A DNA stretch of 64,000 bases from Flintibacter faecis (GCF_014287875.1 NZ_JACOPN010000002.1:349150-413149), one strand, 5' to 3'. Positions 48,946 to 57,452 are shown, counted from the stretch's first letter. The notes: generated from the letters alone by a model not told the origin. Made by a program: numbers and translations.

Positions 48946-49815
48946 TTAGTGCGCCTGAAAGACTGATTTTGCGAGACTGCCGGTTTTGAACAGCGTAAAG
49001 CACAGCAGTACGGTGTAGCCCACGCAGCTCCAGATTGCCATGATGATGTCATCTTCCAGAGCGATGTTCTGCACCAGCACAGCATAAATTGCCACGCAGA
49101 CGATAATGAGAAACGCCTGAAAGCCCAGCGCCAGCAGGGATCGGAGGTAATTCTGTCCCATACCGCCCCATTCTTTACCCATCATTGCAGCCATTGGAAC
49201 GGGAGCCACCGAAGTCACAAGGTAGATTTCGATCATACGGCCATAAATAACGATAAAGATACAGATATATAACGCCCACATAGTAATGCCAATAAAGAGG
49301 GATTGGAACCACAGTCCGAACAGCGGTCCCAGATCCATTTCCATCAGCCTCGGTTCCAGATCGGTCATAACTGAGGAAATGTCAATGGACGCATCCGAAT
49401 TGATAACCCCTGCCGCCTGCGCCACTACGCTCTGCGCCATATCAAAGACGCCCATCACGATATTCCATGTATTTGTGACAATGAGGATGGCAGCGGCTGA
49501 TTTGAACACCCACTTGAAAATCATCCAGGTGTCCACATCATGCAGGTTGTTCTTGTCTGCGATCATCTGGATCAGATCTACGGTCATCACGATAGCCAGG
49601 ATCACGCCTGCAATCGGCACCATGATGGAGTTGGACAGATTCTCAATCATGCTGAAAATACTGCCATTCCATCCCTGTGGGGTCTGGCCTACCTGTACGG
49701 ATATATCCGCGACCTGCTGGTTTACACTGTCAAACATCCCCGAAAGGTTGCTCATAATGCCGCCCACCAGCATTTCTTTCAGCCAATTTGTCAGGGCTTC
49801 AAGTAAGAAATCCAT
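48946..49815 (-). CDS. VirB6/TrbL-like channel protein
   Basis: A 289-residue polytopic membrane protein with about six hydrophobic segments, including MIENLSNSIMVPIAGVILAIVM, WVFKSAAAILIVTNTWNIVM, MWALYICIFIVIYGRM and the last IWSCVGYTVLLCFTLF. This is the TrbL/VirB6 type inner-membrane pore part of the transfer system. ATG follows GGAGGTTGACACCGT. Confidence 0.8.
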   Translation of the reverse strand: MDFLLEALTNWLKEMLVGGIMSNLSGMFDSVNQQVADISVQVGQTPQGWNGSIFSMIENLSNSIMVPIAGVILAIVMTVDLIQMIADKNNLHDVDTWMIFKWVFKSAAAILIVTNTWNIVMGVFDMAQSVVAQAAGVINSDASIDISSVMTDLEPRLMEMDLGPLFGLWFQSLFIGITMWALYICIFIVIYGRMIEIYLVTSVAPVPMAAMMGKEWGGMGQNYLRSLLALGFQAFLIIVCVAIYAVLVQNIALEDDIIMAIWSCVGYTVLLCFTLFKTGSLAKSVFQAH

Positions 49816-49884
49816 ACGGTGTCAACCTCCTTTCCGCCGCCCCCGCAAAACTGCGGGAGCGGCAAGGATTTCATACGGAGACGC

Positions 49885-50103
49885 TTAGACAGAGAAAAGC
49901 CCGGAGAGCAGAGGTACAAGGACCATGCCTACCACGGCTACACCAGCACCGGCCATGAGCTGCTTCATGCCCTGGCTCTTGGCGCCGGGGTTGTCGTTGC
50001 CGTAACCTTCCAGCAGGTTGATAACGCCCCAGATACCGAGACCGGCACCGAGCGCGATAACGAGGGTCTGAAGAACGGTGATTGCCTGTTCAAAAAATGC
50101 CAT
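49885..50103 (-). CDS. Maff2 family mobile-element protein
   Basis: A 72-residue membrane protein with two hydrophobic helices (about 8-28 and 48-70) around EGYGNDNPGAKSQGMKQ, the Maff2 family pattern; comparable in size and position to VirB2-type pilin-like subunits. ATG at 50103. It is followed by the VirB6-like gene after 70 bases. Confidence 0.85.
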   Translation of the reverse strand: MAFFEQAITVLQTLVIALGAGLGIWGVINLLEGYGNDNPGAKSQGMKQLMAGAGVAVVGMVLVPLLSGLFSV

Positions 50104-50164
50104 ATAGTTTGTTAGCCGGAATCTGATTAAAAAATAGGTTTGTCATGTTTCATAGGCATACAAA

Positions 50165-50210
50165 AGCCGGAACAATCTGCCGCCCGGTTTCCGGGGGCAT
50201 GATTCCGGCT
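50165..50210. terminator. Two-part hairpin between virD4 and Maff2
   Basis: AGCCGGAA (50165-50172) pairs with TTCCGGCT (50203-50210), and an inner GC-rich stem (GCCGCCCGG with CCGGGGGC) lies within. On the minus strand a TTTTG follows; on the plus strand a T-rich stretch to 50236 follows. It probably lowers readthrough from virD4 into the channel genes. The rest of the gap 50104-50322 shows no gene. Confidence 0.65.
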
Positions 50211-50322
50211 GTCCTCCTTTTTCATTATTTTTTCTCGCGATTGTCCGCTTTGTACGCCAATGGCCCATAGAGGGCAGATGCGGCGAATAGATAAGATCAC
50301 TCCCTTCTAAAGCGGAACGAAA

Positions 50323-52152
50323 TTAAGCGCCCTTTGTGTCTACTTCATATACATCGCAGACCTCATTGGGCTTGAGTTTCAGCCTTGCGGACAAGAATGC
50401 TTCAATATCAAAAGCGTTCTTGTCATCCGCGTCGGCAGTGTACTTGAAATTGGGGTGCTTGGTGATGTCGTACTTATCCGAAAGGAAAGGACGCACACCG
50501 CGCAGCTGGAGGATACACTTGCCGCCATCCATAACAGCAAGCTCATCCTGGCTCATCAGCTCTTTCCCCAATTTTTGATAGTTGAGTGAATGGGATGTTT
50601 CCCTCCCACGGCTCTCTCCGGTGTTGTAGGTGTCGATGGTTTCCTTACCCAGCACGGCGGCCAGCTCCTTGAGAGTGGTCGGCTCCTTACCGCCCAGAAA
50701 GATGGAAGTATCCATGTTTCCGATAATGGTATCTGCGTTATCCTTATAAATCGCCTTGAGCTGACTCTGCGCCTGCAACACCAGACAGGCGGAGATCTCA
50801 CGGCTTCGGATGGTGGCCACCAGCTTTTCCAACTTGGGTATCTGGCCAATGTTGGCGCACTCGTCGATCAGACAGCGCACATGAACCGGCAGTCTGCCGT
50901 CGTACACATCGTCGGCCTTTTCGCAGAGCAGGTTAAACAGCTGGGTATAACACATGGATATAAGGAAATTAAAGCTGTCATCAGTGTCACTCATGATGAG
51001 GAACAGGGCAGTTTTCCTGTCTCCCAGAGTATCCAGCTCCAGCTCATCATAAGCCGTGACCTCACGCAACTCTGCAATGTCGAACACGGCAAGGCGAGCG
51101 CCGCAGGAAATCAAAATCGACTTGGCTGTTTTTCCGGCGGCCAGCTTATATTTCTTATACTGGCGCACCGCAAAGTGGTTTGGCTTCTCGGCTTCCAGTG
51201 CATCAAACATCAGGTCTACGGGGTTTTTGAACTCCTCGTCATCCTCACGGACTTCCATGGCGTTGATGAACTCAATGAGGGTGGAGAAGTTTTGTTCCTC
51301 CACCGGAGCCTCATAATGGATATAGCCAATAAGCGCGCAGTACAACAAGGTTTCTGCTTTTACCCAGAAATCGTCTCCGGCCTTGCCTTCGCCTTTGGTA
51401 TTGGCGATCAGCGTTGTTACCAGCTTCAAGATGTCCTTTTCGCTATGGATATAGGCGAAAGGGTTATAGTGCATGGACTTCTTGAAGTTAATGGTATTTA
51501 GGACCTTGATTCGGTACGGCTCATAAATGACCTTGCCGTGCTTATCCTTCATAGGCTTTCCGTCTTTCCCCAGCTTGGGTGCGCCCCTTTGGAGCATTTT
51601 TCCGCACTCCACCAAAATGGTTCCCTTCGGGTCTGTGACCACATAGGAACTGTGCATCTGCATCAGATTCGGTTTGAGCCAGAAGCGGGTCTTACCGGAA
51701 CCGGAGCCGCCAATCACCAGCACATTTTTGTTTCTGGCGGTCTTTGGGTCCTTGGGGCGGCTGTTCATTGTCAGGCTCTCCGTTTTCGTCAGAATCACAT
51801 TGTTCTGGAATACCGGGTCGATGTAGGGTGTAATGTCCTCATGGGTTCCCCACCGGGCGGAACCGTATTCCATGCCGTGCCTGTACTTCTTGGCGTTCTT
51901 GCTTTTCAGGTACACAGCCAGCCGCAGGCCGCCGCAGCAGCACAGGCCCACCAGCAGGTCCAGCGGGTGCAGGCTGGGCCACCAGCTGGCCAGCGCCACC
52001 GGCAGCGTGGAGAAGAACGAGAGCATTTTTGCCGAAGCGTCCGCACCCACGGCCATCCGCCACGCTTCACCGAAGTTGGTGGAGAAAAGCCCCATCAGGA
52101 TATACGGCAGATTCAGCAAAATGAGCTTTTTGATGTTCAGCTGCTTTTTCAT
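50323..52152 (-). CDS. virD4: VirD4-type coupling protein (element 1)
   Basis: A 609-residue coupling ATPase that feeds the relaxosome to the channel. Two N-terminal membrane segments (about 8-30 and 60-80), Walker A GGSGSGKT (about 149-156), ALFLIMSDTDD-type Walker B near 390, LIDECANIG and the Gln-rich QAQSQLKAIY with a later GKETIDTYNTGESRG. Start overlaps the pcfB stop by 4 bases. Its counterpart in element 2 starts at 62932 and is interrupted. Confidence 0.9.
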   Translation of the reverse strand: MKKQLNIKKLILLNLPYILMGLFSTNFGEAWRMAVGADASAKMLSFFSTLPVALASWWPSLHPLDLLVGLCCCGGLRLAVYLKSKNAKKYRHGMEYGSARWGTHEDITPYIDPVFQNNVILTKTESLTMNSRPKDPKTARNKNVLVIGGSGSGKTRFWLKPNLMQMHSSYVVTDPKGTILVECGKMLQRGAPKLGKDGKPMKDKHGKVIYEPYRIKVLNTINFKKSMHYNPFAYIHSEKDILKLVTTLIANTKGEGKAGDDFWVKAETLLYCALIGYIHYEAPVEEQNFSTLIEFINAMEVREDDEEFKNPVDLMFDALEAEKPNHFAVRQYKKYKLAAGKTAKSILISCGARLAVFDIAELREVTAYDELELDTLGDRKTALFLIMSDTDDSFNFLISMCYTQLFNLLCEKADDVYDGRLPVHVRCLIDECANIGQIPKLEKLVATIRSREISACLVLQAQSQLKAIYKDNADTIIGNMDTSIFLGGKEPTTLKELAAVLGKETIDTYNTGESRGRETSHSLNYQKLGKELMSQDELAVMDGGKCILQLRGVRPFLSDKYDITKHPNFKYTADADDKNAFDIEAFLSARLKLKPNEVCDVYEVDTKGA

Positions 52153-52649
52153 CGTTCCAGCTCCTTCCGCTTGTTCCGGTCCACGACGGCGTGTTTTACC
52201 AGTTCTTTGAACTGGCTCAGCTTTGCCAGCACGGACGGGCGCTCGGATTTCTCCGCCTTTCTGACCTTTTTCCCGGTGTACTCGGTAAAAGCAGCGGTCA
52301 GGGCATCCGCGTCCCGACCCTTGAAAAAGATCAGGTACTTGGGTGGGGAGCTGCTGCGGTCCTTCTTCACCGCATAGTCCACGCCGTATTTCCGGGCGAT
52401 CTTCTCAAACTCCTTGATGGAGGGGTCGGTGATCTCGATGTTGGAAACCCCTTGGTTTTGACCAATCAGCTGTTTCACCGTCTGCTTGCCCTGGGGCTTC
52501 ACAGGCGCGTCACGGCTTCTCTGCTTTTGCAGCTTCTTTTCCTTGCGGTGGGCAAGGTACTTGCTGATGGCGGCTTTGAGCAGCCTGCCGGTGAACTTTG
52601 TTCCGCTGACAACCAGCGTTAAAGTCCTGTTTTCCACTTCTTCCTGCAT
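52149..52649 (-). CDS. pcfB: PcfB family (DUF3801) protein
   Basis: A 166-residue basic protein. MQEEVENRTLTLVVSGTKFTGR, GKQTVKQLIGQNQGVSNIEI and YAVKKDRSSSPPKYLIFFKGRDADAL are the PcfB/DUF3801 pattern. PcfB bridges relaxosome and coupling protein in enterococcal plasmids. ATG at 52649 is favoured: AAAGGAGG lies 8 bases upstream, while the Met two codons earlier is too close. The copy in element 2 (62450) begins the same way. Confidence 0.85.
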   Translation of the reverse strand: MQEEVENRTLTLVVSGTKFTGRLLKAAISKYLAHRKEKKLQKQRSRDAPVKPQGKQTVKQLIGQNQGVSNIEITDPSIKEFEKIARKYGVDYAVKKDRSSSPPKYLIFFKGRDADALTAAFTEYTGKKVRKAEKSERPSVLAKLSQFKELVKHAVVDRNKRKELER

Positions 52650-52749
52650 TTTCATCGCCTCCTTTCCACAAAATGTGCAGGGGTGGTGCATTTATTTCTA
52701 AGGCGGGACCACCAGCCGCCGGAGAAGGTATTTCTTCATCGAACCGCCC

Positions 52750-53061
52750 TCAACGAATTTGCTCAGAACGGTCATAGAGCAAATCTCCATTTCTGACCTT
52801 TGCATGACTGAGAATCTTGATCTGTCCCTTTGCCTGACTGTCCAGAGCTTTTTCATAGCCCTTATCTGACAAAAACAGGCGGGTTCGTTCACCTTTCCAG
52901 CCCACCGGGGAGTCATGCGTCAGCACATCAAAAATAATCATGTGCCGGGTGTTCTCAGCAAATCGCTGGAGATCCATGTAGTCATGGCCGTGATAGTTCT
53001 GCGCTCCAGCTTTCTGGCGCATTTCTTCCATCAGCTGACCGATTGTTTTGCCTTCTGGCAT
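52750..53061 (-). CDS. DUF5720-type small protein (element 1)
   Basis: A 103-residue acidic protein with KTIGQLMEEMRQKAGAQNYHGHDYMDLQRFAENTRHMIIFDVLTHDSPVG and LFLSDKGYEKALDSQ, a family always next to pcfB in these elements. ATG at 53061 follows GGAAGTGAGTTTT. Element 2 has an equal-length copy (62102), and a diverged relative lies at 55052. Function unknown. Confidence 0.8.
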   Translation of the reverse strand: MPEGKTIGQLMEEMRQKAGAQNYHGHDYMDLQRFAENTRHMIIFDVLTHDSPVGWKGERTRLFLSDKGYEKALDSQAKGQIKILSHAKVRNGDLLYDRSEQIR

Positions 53062-53084
53062 AAAACTCACTTCCTTTCCCACTC

Positions 53085-53852
53085 TCATACAACCATCAAA
53101 ATCATGTCTCTCAGCTGAGCAAAGTAGAGTTTGCCTTGCGGGGTTATCAGCGTATAGGAGCCGATATGCCCGTGATTGCAGTAGTCTTTGACACAAAACA
53201 GTCCTTCATTGGCTGGCTTTGCATAGGGCAGTACATTACCGGATGCGGTGCGGTACACAAAACGCTTTTCCAGAAGGAAACGGACAAACCGACGCTCCGG
53301 GACAAGCAACTCTTTGGCGGTGGTGCGGAGGTTGGTACTGTGATTGAGGTCGATGAACAAATCATAAAAGGCTGCCTTACTCTCCAGCAGGGCATTTTCC
53401 TCTCGTAGCGACGCATTTTCTTCCCGCTCAGCAAGCAGCTCGGAGCAGAGCTTTATCAGAGCTTCCGGAGAAGTGGCTATCTCCCACAACTTCTCTTTTG
53501 TGAGATAGGCTCCGTGCTTGCGAATGGCAGGTAGAACTTCATCAAACACCCATTGTTCAAACCGTTCCGCTGACGGCAGTTTACTATGGGCGATCAGACG
53601 ATATAGATCACCTTCGGGGATAAAGAGCATTTCGACCATTTGTACCGCGGGGCTTCCATCTGCCTTTTTCCCAGTCTGGACCCCTATGGAACATTTCGTT
53701 CCACCCCTGGTATGGTCGCGGACGGCTTTGCGTGGATTGGTATATCCCAGCGCTGTTGCCACATCTGTACCGCAAAATAATACTTTGCCATTCTGTTCCA
53801 AAGTGCGAATGCTTCCGAACTCTGGACTATTGAAAATTTCAATCTGATTCAT
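53085..53852 (-). CDS. Phage-type antirepressor (BRO-N plus KilAC)
   Basis: A 255-residue protein. Residues about 1-105 form a BRO-N domain (KVLFCGTDVATALGYTNPRKAVRDH, later FERWVFDEVLPAIRKHGAYLT-like), a coiled coil follows (EREENASLREENALLESK), then a KilAC C-terminal DNA-binding domain (about 165-245, TAKELLVPERRFVRFLLEKRFVYRT). Such antirepressors release prophage repressors. In a conjugative element it may relieve a silent state. ATG follows AAAGGAGGCACAGC. Confidence 0.85.
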   Translation of the reverse strand: MNQIEIFNSPEFGSIRTLEQNGKVLFCGTDVATALGYTNPRKAVRDHTRGGTKCSIGVQTGKKADGSPAVQMVEMLFIPEGDLYRLIAHSKLPSAERFEQWVFDEVLPAIRKHGAYLTKEKLWEIATSPEALIKLCSELLAEREENASLREENALLESKAAFYDLFIDLNHSTNLRTTAKELLVPERRFVRFLLEKRFVYRTASGNVLPYAKPANEGLFCVKDYCNHGHIGSYTLITPQGKLYFAQLRDMILMVV

Positions 53853-53876
53853 GCTGTGCCTCCTTTGGTGTAATAC

Positions 53877-53899
53877 AAAAGCGGCTGATTACCAGCCGC
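53877..53899 (-). terminator. Hairpin after the DUF6017 gene
   Basis: Leftward, GCGGCTG pairs with CAGCCGC around GTAAT, followed by TTTTG. The stem overlaps the last codons of the replication-initiator-like gene. Confidence 0.6.
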
Positions 53900-54767
53900 C
53901 TGCGTGCATATCGTGATTTACCAGTGAAGTGTAGTGGTTATTCATGGTGGTAGGAGCGTTGAACAGCACTGCAAGCAGGTACTGCTTGATGTTGTGTACC
54001 TGGGTGGTGTTCTTTTGCAGACAGTCCATGACAAACTCGATGTGAGAGCTGTCCAGCTTCAAAAAGCGGGAGCGTACAATTTCATGAGGAAAGTCCGCAC
54101 CAGAGATCCGGGTGGTCTTTCGTTTGGCACAGACCGTTTCTACCAACAGCTCTACGATCTCATTCAGGTCATCCAGGTAGAGAGGATAACGCTGCTTCAG
54201 ACAATCATACTCGATATTCTCCAAAATCAATTCCCGATAATTTTCTATCTCTGTGACAGACATCGCATCCCTTCCTTTCCGTTCCGGCGGTATTACCGCC
54301 GCTGTTTCCCGGAAGGGAATGGAATCGGTATTTGATCCATGAGTATTTTGTTTTTGGGTATTTGATTTCTTAGTATTTAATTGTGTTGGATTTTCCGGTA
54401 ACGGATTTACCGCTGACGGGTTTACCGTTATCAGGTTTTCCGACAACGGCTTATCCAACATCGGTTCTCCCTCGATGGGACGCTCAAAAATGGTATACTC
54501 ATTGGCTGCGAATTTACCAGAAGCATCAGTTGTCTGTCTGCGCCGAATGTATCCGGCTGTTTCAAGCTCATTGACAGCAGAGCGGATTGCATCTTTGCTT
54601 TCTCGATTGATATAGCTGAGTCCTGACAGCGTATAATCCCAGTCATCAGGCAGAGATAACATTTGCGACAAGAGACCCTTTGCCTTCAAAGAAAGTCGTT
54701 TGTCTTTTAGATGAAAATTGCTCATAACCGTGTAATCGCCAGTGCGTTCTACACGAAAAACAGCCAT
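53889..54767 (-). CDS. HTH/DUF6017 replication-initiator-like protein (element 1)
   Basis: A 292-residue protein. Residues about 1-95 are a winged helix (LSLKAKGLLSQMLSLPDDWDYTLSGL with INRESKDAIRSAVNELETAGYI), residues about 105-150 a variable Asn/Thr/Pro linker made of near-repeats, and residues about 175-290 the DUF6017 domain (CAKRKTTRISGADFPHEIVRSRFLKLDSSHIEFVMDCLQ). Such proteins are taken as replication or maintenance factors of these elements. ATG follows AAAGGAGTGAAGTAA. The C-terminal half matches the element 2 protein, but the N-terminal half does not. Confidence 0.8.
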   Translation of the reverse strand: MAVFRVERTGDYTVMSNFHLKDKRLSLKAKGLLSQMLSLPDDWDYTLSGLSYINRESKDAIRSAVNELETAGYIRRRQTTDASGKFAANEYTIFERPIEGEPMLDKPLSENLITVNPSAVNPLPENPTQLNTKKSNTQKQNTHGSNTDSIPFRETAAVIPPERKGRDAMSVTEIENYRELILENIEYDCLKQRYPLYLDDLNEIVELLVETVCAKRKTTRISGADFPHEIVRSRFLKLDSSHIEFVMDCLQKNTTQVHNIKQYLLAVLFNAPTTMNNHYTSLVNHDMHAGGW

Positions 54768-54796
54768 TTACTTCACTCCTTTCATTTCTCAGGTAT

Positions 54797-54829
54797 GAAA
54801 AAAGCCGCAATTCATAAAAGAATTGTGGC
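54797..54829 (-). terminator. Intrinsic terminator
   Basis: Leftward, GCCACAATTC pairs with GAATTGCGGC (one mismatch) around TTTTAT, followed by TTTTTT. It sits between the 62-aa gene and the DUF6017 gene. Confidence 0.75.
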
Positions 54830-54834
54830 AGCGG

Positions 54835-55023
54835 TTAGGGTCTGTCTGTATCTTTTTTCTTGCGTCGGTAGGGGCGTTTTGGCATTGGTGGTTTATCAAA
54901 CAGATCCCTTTCCTGAGAAAATGGTAAGGTTTGAAAAACACGGTCAATCTCGGTGGATTCCATATCACGCTGTGAGCGGCAATCTTCTTGAATAGCTTCT
55001 CGGATTTCTCTTACAGTACACAT
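54835..55023 (-). CDS. Small basic hypothetical protein
   Basis: A 62-residue protein starting MCTVREIREAIQE with ATG at 55023, 7 bases after AAAGGA; an ATG two codons earlier is also possible. The C-terminal half is Pro/Arg/Lys-rich (KPPMPKRPYRRKKKDTDRP). No family recognised. Lies between a diverged DUF5720-like gene and a terminator. Confidence 0.55.
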   Translation of the reverse strand: MCTVREIREAIQEDCRSQRDMESTEIDRVFQTLPFSQERDLFDKPPMPKRPYRRKKKDTDRP

Positions 55024-55051
55024 ATTCATTCCTTTCCTTTCGTTGTATCGG

Positions 55052-55324
55052 TTATGAACGACGGTGTTTTTTAGGCTTGAAGTCGAGGATATGCCCCTCA
55101 ATAACATGGGCATATCTCTTAATTTTGATTTCTCGACGCTGCTGGCTTTGCAGAGCTGACTGATACCCGTCCTCTGTGAGAAAAAGCCTCATTTCGTCAC
55201 CAGGTTCTCCATAAGCAGTAGGGCGCAAGACAGTAAACTCAATCATCCAGAAAGTGCTGTCCCAAAATCGCTCCACTGCAAGAATGTTGTGGCCTTTCAG
55301 TTCCCTTGCTGCAATATCTTTCAT
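55052..55324 (-). CDS. Diverged DUF5720-like protein
   Basis: A 90-residue protein with the second half of the DUF5720 pattern: EMRLFLTEDGYQSALQSQQRREIKIKRYAHVIEGHIL aligns with the RLFLSDKGYEKALDSQ-type segment of the gene at 52750. The first half (GHNILAVERFWDSTFWMIEFTVL) keeps only the strand order. ATG at 55324 after GGGAGAGCCT. Directly after parB. Function unknown. Confidence 0.65.
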   Translation of the reverse strand: MKDIAARELKGHNILAVERFWDSTFWMIEFTVLRPTAYGEPGDEMRLFLTEDGYQSALQSQQRREIKIKRYAHVIEGHILDFKPKKHRRS

Positions 55325-55335
55325 AGGCTCTCCCT

Positions 55336-56265
55336 TCATCGTTCCTGATCTCGTTGGCGTTTTTTCTGCCATTGTTCCAGCAGTTTAATAATGGTTTCCT
55401 GCATTTTGGCCGGTGTATAGCTTTTGGGGAAATACTTTCGCAAGGTATCGCTGCTCAAGGTCACTTTATCCAGATCACCCTTTTTTTCCTCTGACATGAT
55501 GGCAAGCATCACATCTTCTGACAACTTCCCTTCCTGGCTGAACTTTTTCATTCGCTGAGCCTGAGAGAGAGAAGGGGTAGCCTGCTCATAGTCCATTGTT
55601 TCCACCAGCATTTGCTGTTCGTCCGGTTTCAAAAAAGAGAGTTCATAGGCTGGGTTAAATGCGATTTTCTTTTCATCCACCATATCCAAAAGCTCTGGAA
55701 TCAGTTCAGTCAAACGAACATATCGCATTACCTGGATACCGCTTCGTTCACCGGCTTCTTTTGCCACCTGGTCTCTGGCGCTCAACTTCTGTTCAACTTG
55801 AACAGAAGTCAGGTCTGTTCTTGCTCCTTGATGTTTAATGGCTTCCAGCTTCATTTTGTAGGCAAAAGCCCTTTCACTGGGGAGCAGATTTTCTCGCTGC
55901 AAATTGCTGTCAACCATAATAATTGTGGCAGCATCGTCATCCAAGTCGCGCACAATGACAGGCATGGTTTCTTTTCCGGCCAATTCGCTGGCTCTGCGGC
56001 GTCTGTGACCGGCTACCAGCTCATAACCGCCATCAGGCAGTGGTCTGGCAATCGCAGGAACCAACACACCATACTTTTTGATGCTGTCTGCGGTTTCTAT
56101 CATTGCATCATCATCCTTGACCTTGAAGGGGTGATCCTTGAACGGATGCAGTTCAGATAGGGGAATTTCCTGAATTTTTTCCAGTTGCTCGTCTTGCCGA
56201 CTTTCTTCTGTAGAAAACAGGTCATCTACTGAGGCCAGCTCTATTTTTTTCGCGCTGCTTTTCAA
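55336..56265 (-). CDS. parB: ParB/Spo0J-type partition protein (element 1)
   Basis: A 309-residue DNA-binding partition protein. IPLSELHPFKDHPFKV starts the ParB N-terminal CTPase domain, with GHRRRRASELAG (about 96-107) as the nucleotide-binding signature; a helix-turn-helix follows (about 150-200), and the C-terminus is a coiled region (TIIKLLEQWQKKRQRDQER). With ParA it should secure element inheritance when excised. Its start overlaps parA by 44 bases, exactly as in element 2. Confidence 0.9.
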   Translation of the reverse strand: MKSSAKKIELASVDDLFSTEESRQDEQLEKIQEIPLSELHPFKDHPFKVKDDDAMIETADSIKKYGVLVPAIARPLPDGGYELVAGHRRRRASELAGKETMPVIVRDLDDDAATIIMVDSNLQRENLLPSERAFAYKMKLEAIKHQGARTDLTSVQVEQKLSARDQVAKEAGERSGIQVMRYVRLTELIPELLDMVDEKKIAFNPAYELSFLKPDEQQMLVETMDYEQATPSLSQAQRMKKFSQEGKLSEDVMLAIMSEEKKGDLDKVTLSSDTLRKYFPKSYTPAKMQETIIKLLEQWQKKRQRDQER

Positions 56266-57043
56266 GTTTCAATACCTCCTTCGTCAGATTTTTGTAGCCC
56301 TCAGCCACTTTGCCATTAGGATCATGGGCATAAATGCTTTTTCCTTCAGCACTGATTTCTTTAGCCCTGACAGAATGAGGAATTTCTGATGTAAACACCT
56401 TGATCTTACTGCCATAGGTTTCGCGCAGAAGAGCGGAGATTTCTTTGGCAAAATTGGTTCGGCTGTCTACCATCGTCAGCAGAATCCCATCAATTTGCAG
56501 CTTGGGATTGATTTGTCTGCGAACCTTATTGATAGTTTGCAAGAGCTGCTCCAAACCTTTAGCTGGAAGATACTCTGCCTGGACGGGGATTATAACCCTA
56601 TTAGCGGCAGCCAGTGCATTGACCGTAAGCATACCCAGGGAGGGCTGGCAATCAATAAGGATATGGGAGTATTGCCCCTTCAGCGTGTCCAGATATTGTC
56701 GCAGAATGGTTTCTCGGCTCATAGCGTTTACCAGAGATACCTCCATACCAGATAGCTGGATGTCCGCAGGCATCAGGTCTACGCCCTCAGGGTGGTGCAG
56801 GATACCCTCGCCGGGACGAATTGGTTCATCCATCAAAATACGGCCCATAGCGTCTGACAGTGTAAAGGGCAGCTTATCAGGCTGAGGATTGCCCAAGCTG
56901 ATGGTCAGGCTTCCCTGTGGGTCTCCGTCAATCAGAAGGACTTTCTTCCCGGACTGCGCCAGACCAATTCCAAGATTGGCACAAGTGGTTGTTTTGCCGA
57001 CACCACCTTTTTGGTTGGCTATGGCAATAATCTGTGTATTCAT
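56222..57043 (-). CDS. parA: ParA-type partition ATPase (element 1)
   Basis: A 273-residue ATPase with the deviant Walker A KGGVGKTTTCANL (about 11-23), the second motif DGDPQGSL (about 40-47), and LIDCQPSLGMLTVNAL. First gene of the element 1 backbone operon. A promoter (57191-57219) and a terminator-like hairpin (57084-57125) precede it. Confidence 0.9.
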   Translation of the reverse strand: MNTQIIAIANQKGGVGKTTTCANLGIGLAQSGKKVLLIDGDPQGSLTISLGNPQPDKLPFTLSDAMGRILMDEPIRPGEGILHHPEGVDLMPADIQLSGMEVSLVNAMSRETILRQYLDTLKGQYSHILIDCQPSLGMLTVNALAAANRVIIPVQAEYLPAKGLEQLLQTINKVRRQINPKLQIDGILLTMVDSRTNFAKEISALLRETYGSKIKVFTSEIPHSVRAKEISAEGKSIYAHDPNGKVAEGYKNLTKEVLKLEKQREKNRAGLSR

Positions 57044-57083
57044 GATTTCACCTCATTTCTTTCTAAGTTTAGATATGAAAAAA

Positions 57084-57125
57084 AGTGCCTGCTTTACCTT
57101 TCCTGAGAAAGATAAAACAGGCACT
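57084..57125 (-). terminator. Strong hairpin in the parA leader
   Basis: Leftward, AGTGCCTG (57125-57118) and an inner stem (TTTATCTTTC with GAAAGGTAAA) pair to give a 19-base stem with a TCAG loop, followed by a run of seven T. It is a classic terminator shape, yet stands between the promoter and parA, as an attenuator would. Confidence 0.75.
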
Positions 57126-57190
57126 TTCACTGGCTCAATACCTCTTGTAATGAACCTCTATGTATGGTAAACTATGTCCACGATACCATG

Positions 57191-57219
57191 AATATAATTA
57201 AGTCTCGACGGGAATTGAA
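57191..57219 (-). promoter_or_regulatory. Probable parA promoter
   Basis: On the minus strand -35 TTCAAT (57219-57214), a 17-base spacer and -10 TATATT (57196-57191). It would give a leader of about 140 bases that includes the hairpin at 57084-57125. Confidence 0.4.
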
Positions 57220-57221
57220 CT

Positions 57222-57266
57222 TTTGGCTAACGCCAAATTTCGCGCCTTTGCAAACAGAGTGCAAAC
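57222..57266. repeat. Palindrome and direct repeats near the element end
   Basis: TTTGGC-TAAC-GCCAAA forms a palindrome at 57222-57237. TGCAAAC is repeated at 57249 and 57260, 11 bases apart (one helical turn). Such short helically phased direct repeats near an element end are typical arm-type binding sites of tyrosine integrases. The assignment is inference. Confidence 0.4.
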
Positions 57267-57398
57267 AATAGGGGGCTAAAATCCTTTGTTTTTGCTTGAT
57301 TTTGCTTGTACAAGGTTTATAGAGAACATGGAGAAAAGCCTTGATATAACTGCATTTTCTTTATCCCTGTTGATAGGGAATATATGCACTGGGTCCAT

Positions 57399-57443
57399 CT
57401 CCTAAGCGTGGGGTCGGAGGTTCAAATCCTCTTATGGACGCCA
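57399..57443 (+). other. 3' fragment of tRNA-Arg(CCU), probable attachment site
   Basis: The bases CTCCTAA (anticodon loop, anticodon CCT), the variable loop, a full T-arm (GGAGG-TTCAAAT-CCTCT, 57416-57432), the 3' acceptor strand TATGGAC, discriminator G and CCA (57441-57443) are intact. The D-arm and the 5' half are missing and the 5' anticodon stem does not pair, so it is not a working gene. It is the duplicate left by integration into a tRNA 3' end. Orientation places the integrated element to its left, that is element 1. Confidence 0.75.
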
Positions 57444-57452
57444 GTGAACAAC

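Noticed and set aside
54361..54475. Near-repeats resembling a small tandem array or CRISPR-like unit
   Set aside because: They encode the Asn/Pro-rich linker of the DUF6017 protein; units are imperfect, short and without spacers.
57199..57219. T-arm-like stretch on the minus strand (TTCAATTCCCGTCGAGACT)
   Set aside because: The other side of the T-stem does not pair and there is no CCA or acceptor partner, so a second tRNA remnant cannot be supported.
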